The notes under the pieces: model-generated | Told to the model about the DNA's origin: nothing | Seen by the model: the letters and a program-made list of their open reading frames with translations, nothing else | The model's database searches: none | Translations under genes and position numbers: made by a program | Assembly (NCBI GenBank): GCA_002722955.1 | Contig: PBMZ01000050.1 | Coordinates: 1-50,523 of the forward strand | Direction: 5' to 3' | DNA: 50,523 nucleotides | From: Planctomycetaceae bacterium | Lineage (GTDB): Bacteria > Planctomycetota > Planctomycetia > Planctomycetales > Planctomycetaceae | Part shown: piece by piece, positions 1 through 8,641 of the stretch | How positions within the stretch are numbered: the stretch's first letter is position 1 | Layout of the letters: every line of letters starts with the position of its first letter

Positions 1-3000
1 ATCTTCGCCATCGATGATATCGAAGCCGTCACCTCCACGAATTGTGTCGTTTCCGTCGCCGCCGCGAATCGTATCGTTGCCGCCATCACCGTCGATGGTG
101 TCATGACCCTCGTGGCCATCGATGATGTCGTTGCCTTCGCCGCCAGCCAGAACGTCGCCGCCTTCATTACCACGGAGCTTGTCGAAGTCGGTGCCTCCGC
201 TGATCGTGTCGCTGCCTTCACCACCGAACAGTTTGTCGTTGCCGTCGTTGCCTTCCAGTTCGTCGTCACCCGCGCCGCCCAGTAAGATGCTGACGCCGCT
301 GCCGCCTCGCAAGATGTCGTCGTCATCACCAGCGTTCAGGACAGTGAGGCCGCTGAAACCTGTGGCGTCGATGGTTTGACTGCCGCCGCCTGTTGTGATC
401 TTCAGTTTCTCCAGACTGATTAGCTGATCGGTGCCAGCACCTATAAGCGACGTGTCCGTTGCCGTGAAGTCTCCGCCGCCCGTTTCCGTCAACTTGTCAT
501 TGCCGACACCGCCGTCCACTGTGTCGTCGCCAAGATTGCCCTCGAGCAAATCGTTGCCGCCACCAGCAGTGATGATGTCATTGCCATTGCCGCCAACAAG
601 ACTGTCCCGTCGAGGCGATCCGGTGATTGTGTCGTTGCCATCACCGCCATCAAGCGTGACGTTGCCATCGAAGGCACTGGCATCCAAAACGTTGTCGCTG
701 GCACCCGCGGTGATCTCGGCGCGTTCGATGTCAACAACTCGGTCTGTGCCGTTGCCGGCCATCTGCGTATCGGTCAACGTAAAGTTGAAGTCGCCGGATT
801 CGACCAACTTATCATTGTCGCCTTGGCCGTTCAGGGTGTCGTCGCCAGCTCCACCTTCGAGCGTGTCTTTACCGGCGGAACCAAACAGTTTGTCGTCGCC
901 AGCGCCGCCAATCAGTTCATCGGGGCGAACGGAACCACGCAAAGTGTCGTCGCCGCCGTTGCCGAATAGAGTCGTCCGACCATCGAAGCCGCGGACATCG
1001 ATGTCATTGCCGCTGATGCCACCGGACAATTGAGCGTTCTCAACGTCGGTTACTCGGTCCGTTCCCAAACCCGTCAATTGGCCATTGATTGGTCCTGTTG
1101 GGTTGCCGTCGCCGTCGACGGGAACTTGTCCTGTCAACACGTAGTTGACGTCCGCTGACTCGATGATCAAGTCGTTGCCCGTTTGGCCATTCAGAGTGTC
1201 GTCATCAGCGCCGCCACTTAGTTGATCGTCGCCGTTCGAGCCGAACAGCTTGTCGCTTCCGGCTGCTCCGACCAATACATCGTCGAAGCCGCTGCCTCGC
1301 AAGATGTCGTCGCCTATGCCACCGTTGAGGCTCGCGCCTTGTCCCAGTTGACGAACGTCGAGGTCATCGGCACCTCCGTCGCCTTCAATCGTGACTGTTG
1401 CCGCAAACTGTCCATCGAGGGCCGCTGCGGTGATTTCGTCGTCGCCATCACCTAGTCGGACCGTCAAAGAACCGGTCGGATTGGTGAAGTCAACGGTCTC
1501 GCTGGAGCCAGTACTGGAGATGCGAGAAATGCCATTGTTGGCCGTTCCATCGTCTCCTAACTGAACGATGTCATTGCTGCCAGCGAAGACGAACACACGG
1601 TCGACGACATCGGTGTTGTCGATGATGGGCTCGAGTCCCGTGTAATTCACGGTGAAGTTATCACTCACGACCGACCCATCACTGGCGTTCGTGAAATTGT
1701 GAGTGATCGAGGTCGCCGAACCGCCCGAGATCGTCAGCGTATCACCAGTCGCCGTTTGTTGGCCGCCACCATTAAACGTGATGTCACCCGCAAGCAACGG
1801 ATTGCCGTTGGTAAAGTCTAGCACCAAACTGTCGTCATCAGTCGATCCGTTAATGGTGATCCCGCTCACCGACAAACGGTGCGTGACGGAGACAACGACA
1901 TCGTTGACCAGTGTCTCGATCACATCGCCCACCTGGCCAACGGTGAACGTGTCAGCAACTCCATCGTCGGCTTGATTGGTAAACAGCGCATCAGCAGCGG
2001 AAACAGTCAACTCGCTGGCCGAGCCGACGATTGTGATTGGAACAACTTGGTAGTCGACGATTCCCAGAAAGATTCCCGTCGACATCACAATCGGGTGCGT
2101 TCCGGTCAGCCCGTTAACTGGCGTGATCGTTGCCAAACCAGAGGTGGCGTTGATCGAATAGTTCAATTCCGCCGGCGAGAGAATCAGTTGATTGTTCTCG
2201 TCACGAGGCATGTCGTTTTGCTGATTGTTGGCGACCAGCAAGTTCTCGTCCAAGAACAGCGCGTTGGTGTGGCCTTCGGCGTCGATGGCGGAGAGTTGAT
2301 AAGTGATCTCTGTGTCCGCCAAGGTTTGAATGGCCGGGATGTCTTCCAAGAACGGATTGCTGTTGATCTGATCCGGTCGCACGGTCACTTGGAAGGTTTG
2401 AGTATCCTCGTTGCCATCCGTGTCGGTCACTGTGACGGTCACGGTGATTGGATTGTCGACGTCCGAACCGGGACTTGTTTCTGTTGAGAAGCCTTCCGGA
2501 GCTTTCAGCATCAAGACGCCGTTTTCGTTGTCAACGAAGACCTCGACACTATTCACAACGACATCAACGAGCGGCCGATTGTTGACGGCGTTGACGGCGA
2601 CGTCGCTGATCGCCGCGCGGACACTTTCGCCTTCGGTCATTTGGCCAAAGATGGTGTGATTGTAATCCAGGTGCCTTTGAGCTCCCTCTGTGATGAAGAA
2701 CTGTGAGTTGTTTGTGTCGTCAGTTGTCTTGGCCATCGACAACTGGCCGGTCGTGTTGTGTTGTAAGTCAACGTGAAACTGATCGTCGAAATCGGGAAGG
2801 GCCGAGCCGCCTGTTCCCGGCGGGTTGCCGACAGGATCGCCGCCTTGAATGACGAAGTTATTGATGACTCGGTGGAAGATGGACCCGTCGTAGAAATCGG
2901 ATTCGGCCAGATTGACAATTTGGTCGGTGGCCCGAGGTGCTCGGCCTTCGAACAGTTCGAAAGTCATGTTGCCGAAGCTCTCGACTTCCATGCGAATGCT

Positions 3001-3279
3001 GCGGTTGCCCTCAGGAATGAAAGTCGTCAAATCGGCGCTGTCGCTGGATGCTTGAAACGTGAGCGATTGGTTTTCGGCGTCGCTGGCGTTGAGCGGAATG
3101 TGCAACGGCGAGCCACCCAAGATTTGCACGTTGGCGATCGTTTCCAACACGGGGGCTGTCGTCAGGAGGGTTCTGGCCTCTAGAGATTCCAGTGTTGGTG
3201 CTTGTCTCTTGGTGTTTCGGCGTCTGGCGGATTTGGCCACCCGTTGCCGGAGCGATTCAAGCCAATGTGTAAAGCGCAT
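1..3279 (-). CDS. Secreted cyclophilin-type peptidyl-prolyl isomerase fused to RTX Ca-binding repeats (3' end beyond window)
   Basis: The frame is open from an ATG at 3279, with GAGG 6 nt upstream, through position 1, so at least 1093 residues are present and the C-terminus lies outside the window. Residues 1-45 are basic and carry LESLEARTLLT, a LEPR-XLL-type leader found on planctomycete exported proteins. Residues about 95-260 are a cyclophilin domain with the motifs FHRVI (Arg137), QGGDP, SQFFIT and LDYNHTIFGQ, so prolyl isomerase activity is plausible. Residues about 260-600 look like Ig/cadherin-like sheets. From about 600 to the window edge there are many GGxGxDxL nonapeptides typical of hemolysin-type Ca-binding beta-rolls. 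I infer a calcium-folded surface or secreted protein. The RTX part gives the plus strand many artificial open frames. Confidence 0.9.
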   Translation of the reverse strand, partial: MRFTHWLESLRQRVAKSARRRNTKRQAPTLESLEARTLLTTAPVLETIANVQILGGSPLHIPLNASDAENQSLTFQASSDSADLTTFIPEGNRSIRMEVESFGNMTFELFEGRAPRATDQIVNLAESDFYDGSIFHRVINNFVIQGGDPVGNPPGTGGSALPDFDDQFHVDLQHNTTGQLSMAKTTDDTNNSQFFITEGAQRHLDYNHTIFGQMTEGESVRAAISDVAVNAVNNRPLVDVVVNSVEVFVDNENGVLMLKAPEGFSTETSPGSDVDNPITVTVTVTDTDGNEDTQTFQVTVRPDQINSNPFLEDIPAIQTLADTEITYQLSAIDAEGHTNALFLDENLLVANNQQNDMPRDENNQLILSPAELNYSINATSGLATITPVNGLTGTHPIVMSTGIFLGIVDYQVVPITIVGSASELTVSAADALFTNQADDGVADTFTVGQVGDVIETLVNDVVVSVTHRLSVSGITINGSTDDDSLVLDFTNGNPLLAGDITFNGGGQQTATGDTLTISGGSATSITHNFTNASDGSVVSDNFTVNYTGLEPIIDNTDVVDRVFVFAGSNDIVQLGDDGTANNGISRISSTGSSETVDFTNPTGSLTVRLGDGDDEITAAALDGQFAATVTIEGDGGADDLDVRQLGQGASLNGGIGDDILRGSGFDDVLVGAAGSDKLFGSNGDDQLSGGADDDTLNGQTGNDLIIESADVNYVLTGQVPVDGDGNPTGPINGQLTGLGTDRVTDVENAQLSGGISGNDIDVRGFDGRTTLFGNGGDDTLRGSVRPDELIGGAGDDKLFGSAGKDTLEGGAGDDTLNGQGDNDKLVESGDFNFTLTDTQMAGNGTDRVVDIERAEITAGASDNVLDASAFDGNVTLDGGDGNDTITGSPRRDSLVGGNGNDIITAGGGNDLLEGNLGDDTVDGGVGNDKLTETGGGDFTATDTSLIGAGTDQLISLEKLKITTGGGSQTIDATGFSGLTVLNAGDDDDILRGGSGVSILLGGAGDDELEGNDGNDKLFGGEGSDTISGGTDFDKLRGNEGGDVLAGGEGNDIIDGHEGHDTIDGDGGNDTIRGGDGNDTIRGGDGFDIIDGED

Positions 3280-3783
3280 TGCGGACCTCGATCCATACGC
3301 CCGCGATGACTTGGACCTGGATGAGTCCCAATTTGGGATGACAAATCAGCGCGGTATAAAGAGGTGTGAGAGAAACTCGGCCAACAAGAACGACCGCGCC
3401 CGCACTTTTCAGCTTAGGCAGGCGACGACGCCAGCGTTAAGACGAACTGCTCTCAAGATGGACAAGAACCGGCCTGAGCGTAACACCCATTTCGGTTGTA
3501 AGGGATGGATGATTTCCGGCACGCGGAAATCGTGAAAATGGGCGGGAAATCTACCGCCAAAGCGGAAATAGCTCTAGGCGAAGTTGGACATTGGACATTC
3601 AATGGTGTCCGAGCCTGTGATTTTTTGTGGTCCCGCGACTCTGTTCGCGGGACGTCCTGAGACGGAGTCGCAGGACCACAATCACTTCGAGACGAAAGAG
3701 CGTGTATAAGTAGCTCCCTGTGAAGTCGACAGTGAATTGCTTCACCGAGCCAGGCGACGGTAGAATCCTGGAGGCGACTTCTT
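3280..3783. other. Divergent intergenic region with a palindrome
   Basis: This 504-bp gap separates the minus-strand cyclophilin-RTX gene from the plus-strand DUF1501 gene, so both promoters should lie here. I see no convincing protein-coding frame. The only clear structure is the palindrome at 3627-3679. Confidence 0.5.
3627..3679. repeat. Large imperfect palindrome
   Basis: The left arm at 3627-3643 (GTGGTCCCGCGACTCTG) pairs with the right arm at 3663-3679 with two mismatches around an inner GC-rich loop. It lies in a divergent intergenic gap, so it is not placed as a terminator. It resembles the other arm-loop-arm elements found elsewhere in the window. Confidence 0.7.
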
Positions 3784-5301
3784 ATGCAGGAAACGAAAAT
3801 CATGAATAACCCGCTGCGTGAATATGACTTGATGATGACTCGCCGCCAGTTGTTTGGCCGATCCGCGTTGGGGTTAGGCACCGCGGCGATGGCGGGGCTC
3901 TTGCCACGCGAAATGCAAGCCGCCACGGGTGGCGTGCTGAAAGCCACTCATCATCCGGCGAAAGCCAAACGCGTGATCTATCTATTCATGAGTGGCGGGC
4001 CGAGCCATTTGGACTTGTGGGATTACAAGCCCAAAATGCACGACATGTTCAATCAGCAGTTGCCTGATCACATTCGCAACGGGCAACGCGTCACGGGGAT
4101 GACTGCGAACCAAAAGAACGGTTTGCCCGTGTGTCCCAGCAAGTACAAATTCACGCAATGTGACAACAACGATCGCGGCGTTTGGATCAGCGAGCTGTTG
4201 CCGCACACTCAAAAAGTAGCCAGCGAGCTGTGTGTCGTTCACAGCACGTTCACCGAGGCCATCAATCACGATCCGGCGATTACTTATATTCAGACGGGTA
4301 GCCAGATTCCTGGGCGGCCAAGTTTGGGGGCTTGGTTGAGCTACGGTTTGGGGCGGATGAATGAAAACTTGCCGCACTATGTGGTGATGCACGCCAAAAC
4401 CAACCACCCCGAGCAAAGCTTGTTCAACCGGCTGTGGGGCACGGGCTTCTTGCCATCGGATCATCAAGGCATTTTGCTGCGTAGCCAGGGCGACCCGGTG
4501 TTGTATCTCAGCAGCCCGGCCGGAGTGACTCGCGAGGACAGGCGGGCTCAATTGGATGTTTTGGCGACCATCAACCAAGGGCAGCTCAAGGAGTTCGGCG
4601 ATCCAGAGATCCTGGCGCGAATTCGTCAGCACGAAATGGCTTACCGCATGCAAGCTTCCGTCCCCGAATTGATGGACTTGTCGGGAGAGAGCAAGCACAC
4701 CTTCGATTTGTACGGTGAAGAGGCGAAGACGCCGGGGACTTTTGCCGCCTGCTGCTTGAACGCTCGCCGATTGGCGGAGCGTGGCGTGCGGAACATTCAA
4801 ATTTTCCACCGCGGCTGGGATGCTCATGGCGGCTTGCCCAGAGAGCATGGGTCTCAGGCCAAGGACATCGATCAAGGATGCGCCGGGCTGATCACGGACC
4901 TGAAAGAACGCGGTATGCTGGACGAGACCTTGGTGATTTGGGGCGGAGAGTTTGGACGTACCGCATATTGTCAGGGTGACCTAACTCGCCAAAATTACGG
5001 CCGAGACCATCATCCTCGCTGCTTTTCGACCTGGATGGCGGGCGGAGGCATCAAGCCGGGGATCACGTACGGCCAGACGGACGATTACGGGTACAACATT
5101 GCCGACGAAGACGGCAACCCCATGGATCCTCAACCGAACAAGGAGACGTGGACGCCGGGAACAATGCACATCCACGACTTAAATGCGACGATCTTGCACT
5201 TGTTGGGGATTGACCACAAACGGCTTACCTATCGTTACCAAGGACGAGATTTCCGGCTAACCGATGTTCACGGACACGTGATTCGTGATATCATCAGTTG
5301 A
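3784..5301 (+). CDS. DUF1501 family exported protein
   Basis: A 505-residue member of the DUF1501 family, which is related to the alkaline phosphatase/sulfatase fold and greatly expanded in planctomycetes; its substrate is unknown. The N-terminus has a twin-arginine signal (TRRQLFGRSALGLGTAAMAG, residues about 19-38). Family hallmarks follow: FMSGGPSHLDLWDYKP near residue 70, RGWDAHGG, and GGEFGRT near residue 385. The start at 3784 has GGAGG 9 nt upstream; the ATGs at 3802 and 3832 are alternatives. In planctomycetes such genes often follow a DUF1549/DUF1553 cytochrome gene, but none is seen upstream here, so this copy stands alone. Confidence 0.9.
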   Translation: MQETKIMNNPLREYDLMMTRRQLFGRSALGLGTAAMAGLLPREMQAATGGVLKATHHPAKAKRVIYLFMSGGPSHLDLWDYKPKMHDMFNQQLPDHIRNGQRVTGMTANQKNGLPVCPSKYKFTQCDNNDRGVWISELLPHTQKVASELCVVHSTFTEAINHDPAITYIQTGSQIPGRPSLGAWLSYGLGRMNENLPHYVVMHAKTNHPEQSLFNRLWGTGFLPSDHQGILLRSQGDPVLYLSSPAGVTREDRRAQLDVLATINQGQLKEFGDPEILARIRQHEMAYRMQASVPELMDLSGESKHTFDLYGEEAKTPGTFAACCLNARRLAERGVRNIQIFHRGWDAHGGLPREHGSQAKDIDQGCAGLITDLKERGMLDETLVIWGGEFGRTAYCQGDLTRQNYGRDHHPRCFSTWMAGGGIKPGITYGQTDDYGYNIADEDGNPMDPQPNKETWTPGTMHIHDLNATILHLLGIDHKRLTYRYQGRDFRLTDVHGHVIRDIIS

Positions 5302-5420
5302 GTGATTTGTAACGCAATTCCGTTATGTTGAAGATATATGGGCTAGTCTTCGAGGCGCCTGCCTTACGGCTTGAGAGCCCGAAGACAATCAACTGCATCC
5401 AAGCTGACAGGGAAAAGAAA

Positions 5421-6185
5421 ATGACACGTCTGATCGCTCTTACGACGGCTCTTGTCTTTTGCGTGACTCCGGCATTTGCCCAAAAGAAAAAGGTGAAGGC
5501 CAACACCAACGCGTCTCAAGAATACAAAAACGTCTATCACAGCCCCTCAGCCGATTCGACTCCCCAAGTGTTTCGGTCGGTGCTGCAAATGGAGGTTATC
5601 GCCAAACGTGGTAGTGCCGAGGCCGAGATCGTGTACGCCAACGGCGTCGTTGTCTCGAACGATGGGTTGATCGTCGCCGTTGTTGATGCTCCAGGGGCGA
5701 AAGAGGAGTTGGAAGTGGATTCCGGAGCCGTGTTGATGCTCGACGGGACTAGCAAAGCCGCCAAGTTGCTGTCGTACTCGGCAGAATACGGAACAGCCGT
5801 TTTTCGTGCCGACTCGGAAGGCCTGCGGCCCTTGTCCATTTCAAAATCGCCGCTGGTTGCGAAACGTCGTCTAAGTTGGCATACGATCTATCGGGATGGT
5901 CGCAAAACTTGGTTGTACACGCGGCCTCTTCGAGTTCATAAATCGGCGAAGGAAGTCGCGACCACGAAGGACCTTTGCGAAGTCATTGATCTTGGAACAA
6001 GTGCTCTCTCACCCGAGCGGAGTGGCTCGGCGCTCTTGGCCCATGATGGTTCGCTGGTTGGTGTGATGGGACGGCTGAAGCACTGGAACGTGACACCCAA
6101 GAATGTTACGCCGCGGACAAAGACGGCTTGGGCTGTTCCCGCTAGCGTGATTTTGAAGCTTGTCGATCAAGCAACCGCGGAATAG
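5421..6185 (+). CDS. Secreted trypsin-like (HtrA-fold) protein, probably proteolytically inactive
   Basis: This 254-residue protein has a clear signal peptide (MTRLIALTTALVFCVTPAFA). The pattern of a trypsin-like fold is visible: NGVVVSNDGLIVAVVDA matches the strand that normally carries the catalytic His, EYGTAVFRAD matches the DLAVL segment with the catalytic Asp, and ERSGSALLAHDGSLVGVMG matches the GNSGGPL segment. The Ser is retained, but the expected His and Asp are not, so I infer a pseudoprotease or binding domain. The ATG at 5421 is preferred over an upstream in-frame start at 5325 because AGGG lies about 8 nt before it and the signal peptide begins there. Confidence 0.7.
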   Translation: MTRLIALTTALVFCVTPAFAQKKKVKANTNASQEYKNVYHSPSADSTPQVFRSVLQMEVIAKRGSAEAEIVYANGVVVSNDGLIVAVVDAPGAKEELEVDSGAVLMLDGTSKAAKLLSYSAEYGTAVFRADSEGLRPLSISKSPLVAKRRLSWHTIYRDGRKTWLYTRPLRVHKSAKEVATTKDLCEVIDLGTSALSPERSGSALLAHDGSLVGVMGRLKHWNVTPKNVTPRTKTAWAVPASVILKLVDQATAE

Positions 6186-6198
6186 GTGAACCAATTGT

Positions 6199-6221
6199 AG
6201 GACGGATTGCCAATCCGTCCT
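6199..6221. terminator. Perfect 10-bp hairpin after the trypsin-like gene
   Basis: AGGACGGATT (6199-6208), a 3-nt loop, then the exact complement at 6212-6221, starting 13 nt after the stop codon. There is no long T tract, so it may be a palindromic repeat acting as a transcript end rather than a classical intrinsic terminator. Confidence 0.55.
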
Positions 6222-6351
6222 TCATTGCGTACAGTGCCATAGATGTTGTGAGGTGACACTCGATTTTGGTGAATGAAAGTCGCTTCTCGGCGAATATCTA
6301 AGACGCGGAATCAAAAGTTGGGAATCGACCTCGAATCACCAAGGTAGACCG

Positions 6352-6774
6352 ATGGCGGACGAACAAACGATCTGGATCGGGACACCCTCGCAGTTAACGA
6401 ATCTTAAAGTGTTCCTCATCTGCGGGTTGCTTTCGTTTTTGGTGGTCCCCATCTTCTGGGCCATCTGGAAGTGGTTCGAGGTCCGGTCGCTCAATTATGA
6501 GCTGACGAATCAGCGATTACGGGTGACCAGTGGAGTCTTTACTCAGCAGACTGACGACATCGAACTGTATCGTGTTAAGGACACGTTGCTGGTTCAGACA
6601 TTTTTTCAGCGTATGTTTTCGCTGGGAAGTGTGGTGATGATAACCTCGGACCGCACAACGCCCGAGTTTGTGATTGAATCCGTGGCTGATCCGAGCGTCA
6701 TTCGCGAGGAAATCCGCACTCACGTCGAGGAGTTGCGGGAACGAAAACGAGTTCGCGAAGTGGACTACGAGTAA
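6352..6774 (+). CDS. Membrane protein with bacterial PH domain
   Basis: A 140-residue protein with one strong hydrophobic segment (residues about 18-41) followed by a bacterial PH-like (YdbS/bPH_2-type) domain. The typical phrase YELTNQRLRVTSGVFTQQTD is followed by IELYRVKDTLL and a basic C-terminal helix. Such domains probably act in membrane or envelope assembly; no ligand can be assigned. Fourteen bases separate it from the lipid-kinase-like gene, so the two are probably cotranscribed and both relate to the membrane. Confidence 0.8.
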   Translation: MADEQTIWIGTPSQLTNLKVFLICGLLSFLVVPIFWAIWKWFEVRSLNYELTNQRLRVTSGVFTQQTDDIELYRVKDTLLVQTFFQRMFSLGSVVMITSDRTTPEFVIESVADPSVIREEIRTHVEELRERKRVREVDYE

Positions 6775-6788
6775 GGGAATCGGTCCGT

Positions 6789-7661
6789 ATGTCACCATGG
6801 GTCGCCATTCAGCGGAATCCGTCTTCGGGAGCCGGACCCAAGCGTGATTTGTTGATCCAGCTGATCGACGGTCTGAAGCAGCACAACATCCGAACGCGGC
6901 TGTTTCGCAATCGTGATCGTCTGAAACGCCGACTGGAGAATGCCGAGGCTCGCGAAGCCCTGGTCTGCATTGTTGCCGCCGGTGGTGATGGCACGGTGGC
7001 CGATGTGATCAACCGACATCCAGGCGTTCGGATGACAGTCTTGCCGCTTGGCACTGAAAACCTGCTGTCGAAGTACCTGGGTATTCAAAAATCGGGCAGT
7101 TTCGTCGCCGATATCATTGCCAAGGGCAACGTCCGCAAGCTGGACCTTGCCGAGCTCAACGGTCGCCGATTTTCTCTGATGACAAGCTTCGGAATCGACG
7201 CCGACATCGTTCACAAAACCGACGCACGGCGGAGCGGGCACATCTCAAAGTTGACCTACCTGATGCCGATCCTGGAAAGTCTGAAGGACTACAAATATCC
7301 GCAGTTGAGCTTGTATCTGGACGGCTCCGAAGACCCAGTCACCGCCAAAACCGTCCAAATTGTGAACTTGCCCGCCTATGCACTGGGGATGCCTTTCGCT
7401 CGATCGGCTCGTGGGGACGACGGGCTCTTAGATTTGCGACTGTTCGAACGCGGCTCGCGGTGGAACATGCTCCGATACATCAGCAACATCGTGATGGGTG
7501 GACGGCATGAACGCTTGAGCGACGTTTCTTGTCTGACGGCTGAGCGAATTCGCGTCGAGTCCGAAGTGCCTGTGCCTATTCAAGCTGACGGCGATCCCGC
7601 CGGCTGGACTCCCGCTGAAATCAATGTGTTGCCTGGTGCGCTTGAGGTGATCGTTCCGTAA
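6789..7661 (+). CDS. Diacylglycerol kinase / YegS-like lipid kinase family protein
   Basis: A 290-residue protein of the DAG kinase catalytic family. N-terminal NPSSGAG (residues 10-16) and GGDGTV (residues 65-70) form the nucleotide-binding fold. PLGTENLLSKYLGI replaces the more usual PLGTGND. The C-terminal QADGDPAG phrase is typical of this family. It is expected to phosphorylate a lipid alcohol at the inner face of the membrane with ATP; the substrate cannot be read from the sequence. It follows the PH-domain gene by 14 bp. Confidence 0.85.
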   Translation: MSPWVAIQRNPSSGAGPKRDLLIQLIDGLKQHNIRTRLFRNRDRLKRRLENAEAREALVCIVAAGGDGTVADVINRHPGVRMTVLPLGTENLLSKYLGIQKSGSFVADIIAKGNVRKLDLAELNGRRFSLMTSFGIDADIVHKTDARRSGHISKLTYLMPILESLKDYKYPQLSLYLDGSEDPVTAKTVQIVNLPAYALGMPFARSARGDDGLLDLRLFERGSRWNMLRYISNIVMGGRHERLSDVSCLTAERIRVESEVPVPIQADGDPAGWTPAEINVLPGALEVIVP

Positions 7662-7667
7662 CTCGCT

Positions 7668-8093
7668 TTATGGCAACTTCTGCGGCAAGTTCTCTGTTGA
7701 GTTCTCCGCCGTGCTGAGCAAAGTGTAGTCCTGACCGTCAAGACAATACGTGGCAACCACGACCGGCGATTTTTCATCGTTAAAGGATAGGACGAATTGG
7801 AAGCGTGGGTAGCCTACGGTGTCTGGTTTTGGCTCCACCTCGACATAGGTGCGATGAGCTTGGTTGTCGAACGCGTGAATCTTCCATTCAAGGCCTGTTT
7901 CGTCAGGAAATTCTCCCTCGGCGATTGAGACGATGTTCTCCCGCAAATGCTTTTCCCGTTCCGGTTCCATCTGCTTATTGTTGTTGGCTTGCGGGACCTC
8001 AGAAATTGGATTCGATGTGGTTTGAGTCGATTCTTACTGGCTGCAACCGACACAAATCGCTATGACGATGGCCGGTACGACTGAGAATCTCAT
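7668..8093 (-). pseudogene. Small lipoprotein-like gene interrupted by an in-frame TAA
   Basis: The ATG at 8093 has GGAGA 6 nt upstream and encodes MRFSVVPAIVIAICVGCSQ, a lipoprotein-like leader with a weak lipobox. A TAA at 8034-8036 follows directly. The same frame then stays open for 121 codons to a stop at 7668-7670 and reads like a normal soluble domain (for example HLRENIVSIAEGEF and RFQFVLSFNDEK). I infer one former gene of about 141 codons broken by a single nonsense codon. The alternative is a shorter cytoplasmic protein starting at the Met at 7970, but no ribosome-binding site is seen there and it would lose export. The domain is not recognised. Confidence 0.6.
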
Positions 8094-8641
8094 GAAGTTC
8101 TCCGATGTTAATTGAGTCGACTTAAGATGGTGCGGACACGGGAATGTGAATAGGTTCAACGTTCATACTTTGGCGCAGTTGTCCGCGAAATGTAACGGTC
8201 AGAAATCGCAGAAGTGGGATTTCTCGGACGCTTGAGGAAATCAAATTGGTGTGCCGAGGTAATTCACGAGCTTATTTCAGATTACGTGATTGACTTTCCG
8301 ATCAACCGATGTTACCACTTGGAGCTAAAGCGGATATAAATACAGAGATTCTGTTTCGACAAATGCTACTCATGTTCATTCGGTGACATGTAGCACTAAG
8401 TTTTCACGGCAGATAAAGCGCTAGCTGCCGTGTCTTAGATCGGACGATTTTAGAAAAGGAGCCTCGTCATCCAGCGAAATTCGTTGCTTCCGCAGTAGTT
8501 CAAGAAATAATTGGCTAGCGAGTCACTTACACATCACGATTTACTCATCCGGTGTCTTCTGGACGCCAAGCACTGTGACTTGCGGGCCTGATCTGGCAGA
8601 TCAACAATCGATAGTACCTCTCCTGATGAATTGCCATATCT
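8094..8641. other. Intergenic region upstream of the redox cluster
   Basis: This 548-bp gap has no convincing coding frame. It holds a perfect 8-bp hairpin, CACGGCAG at 8405-8412 and CTGCCGTG at 8425-8432 with a 12-nt loop. The control region of the cytochrome/NuoEFG-like cluster should lie here. I could not identify a specific operator or promoter. Confidence 0.4.

Noticed and set aside
103..3535. Several plus-strand open frames across 103-3535
   Set aside because: They lie opposite the repeat-rich cyclophilin-RTX gene, whose minus-strand frame is open throughout with recognisable domains. Their translations are low-complexity mirror products.
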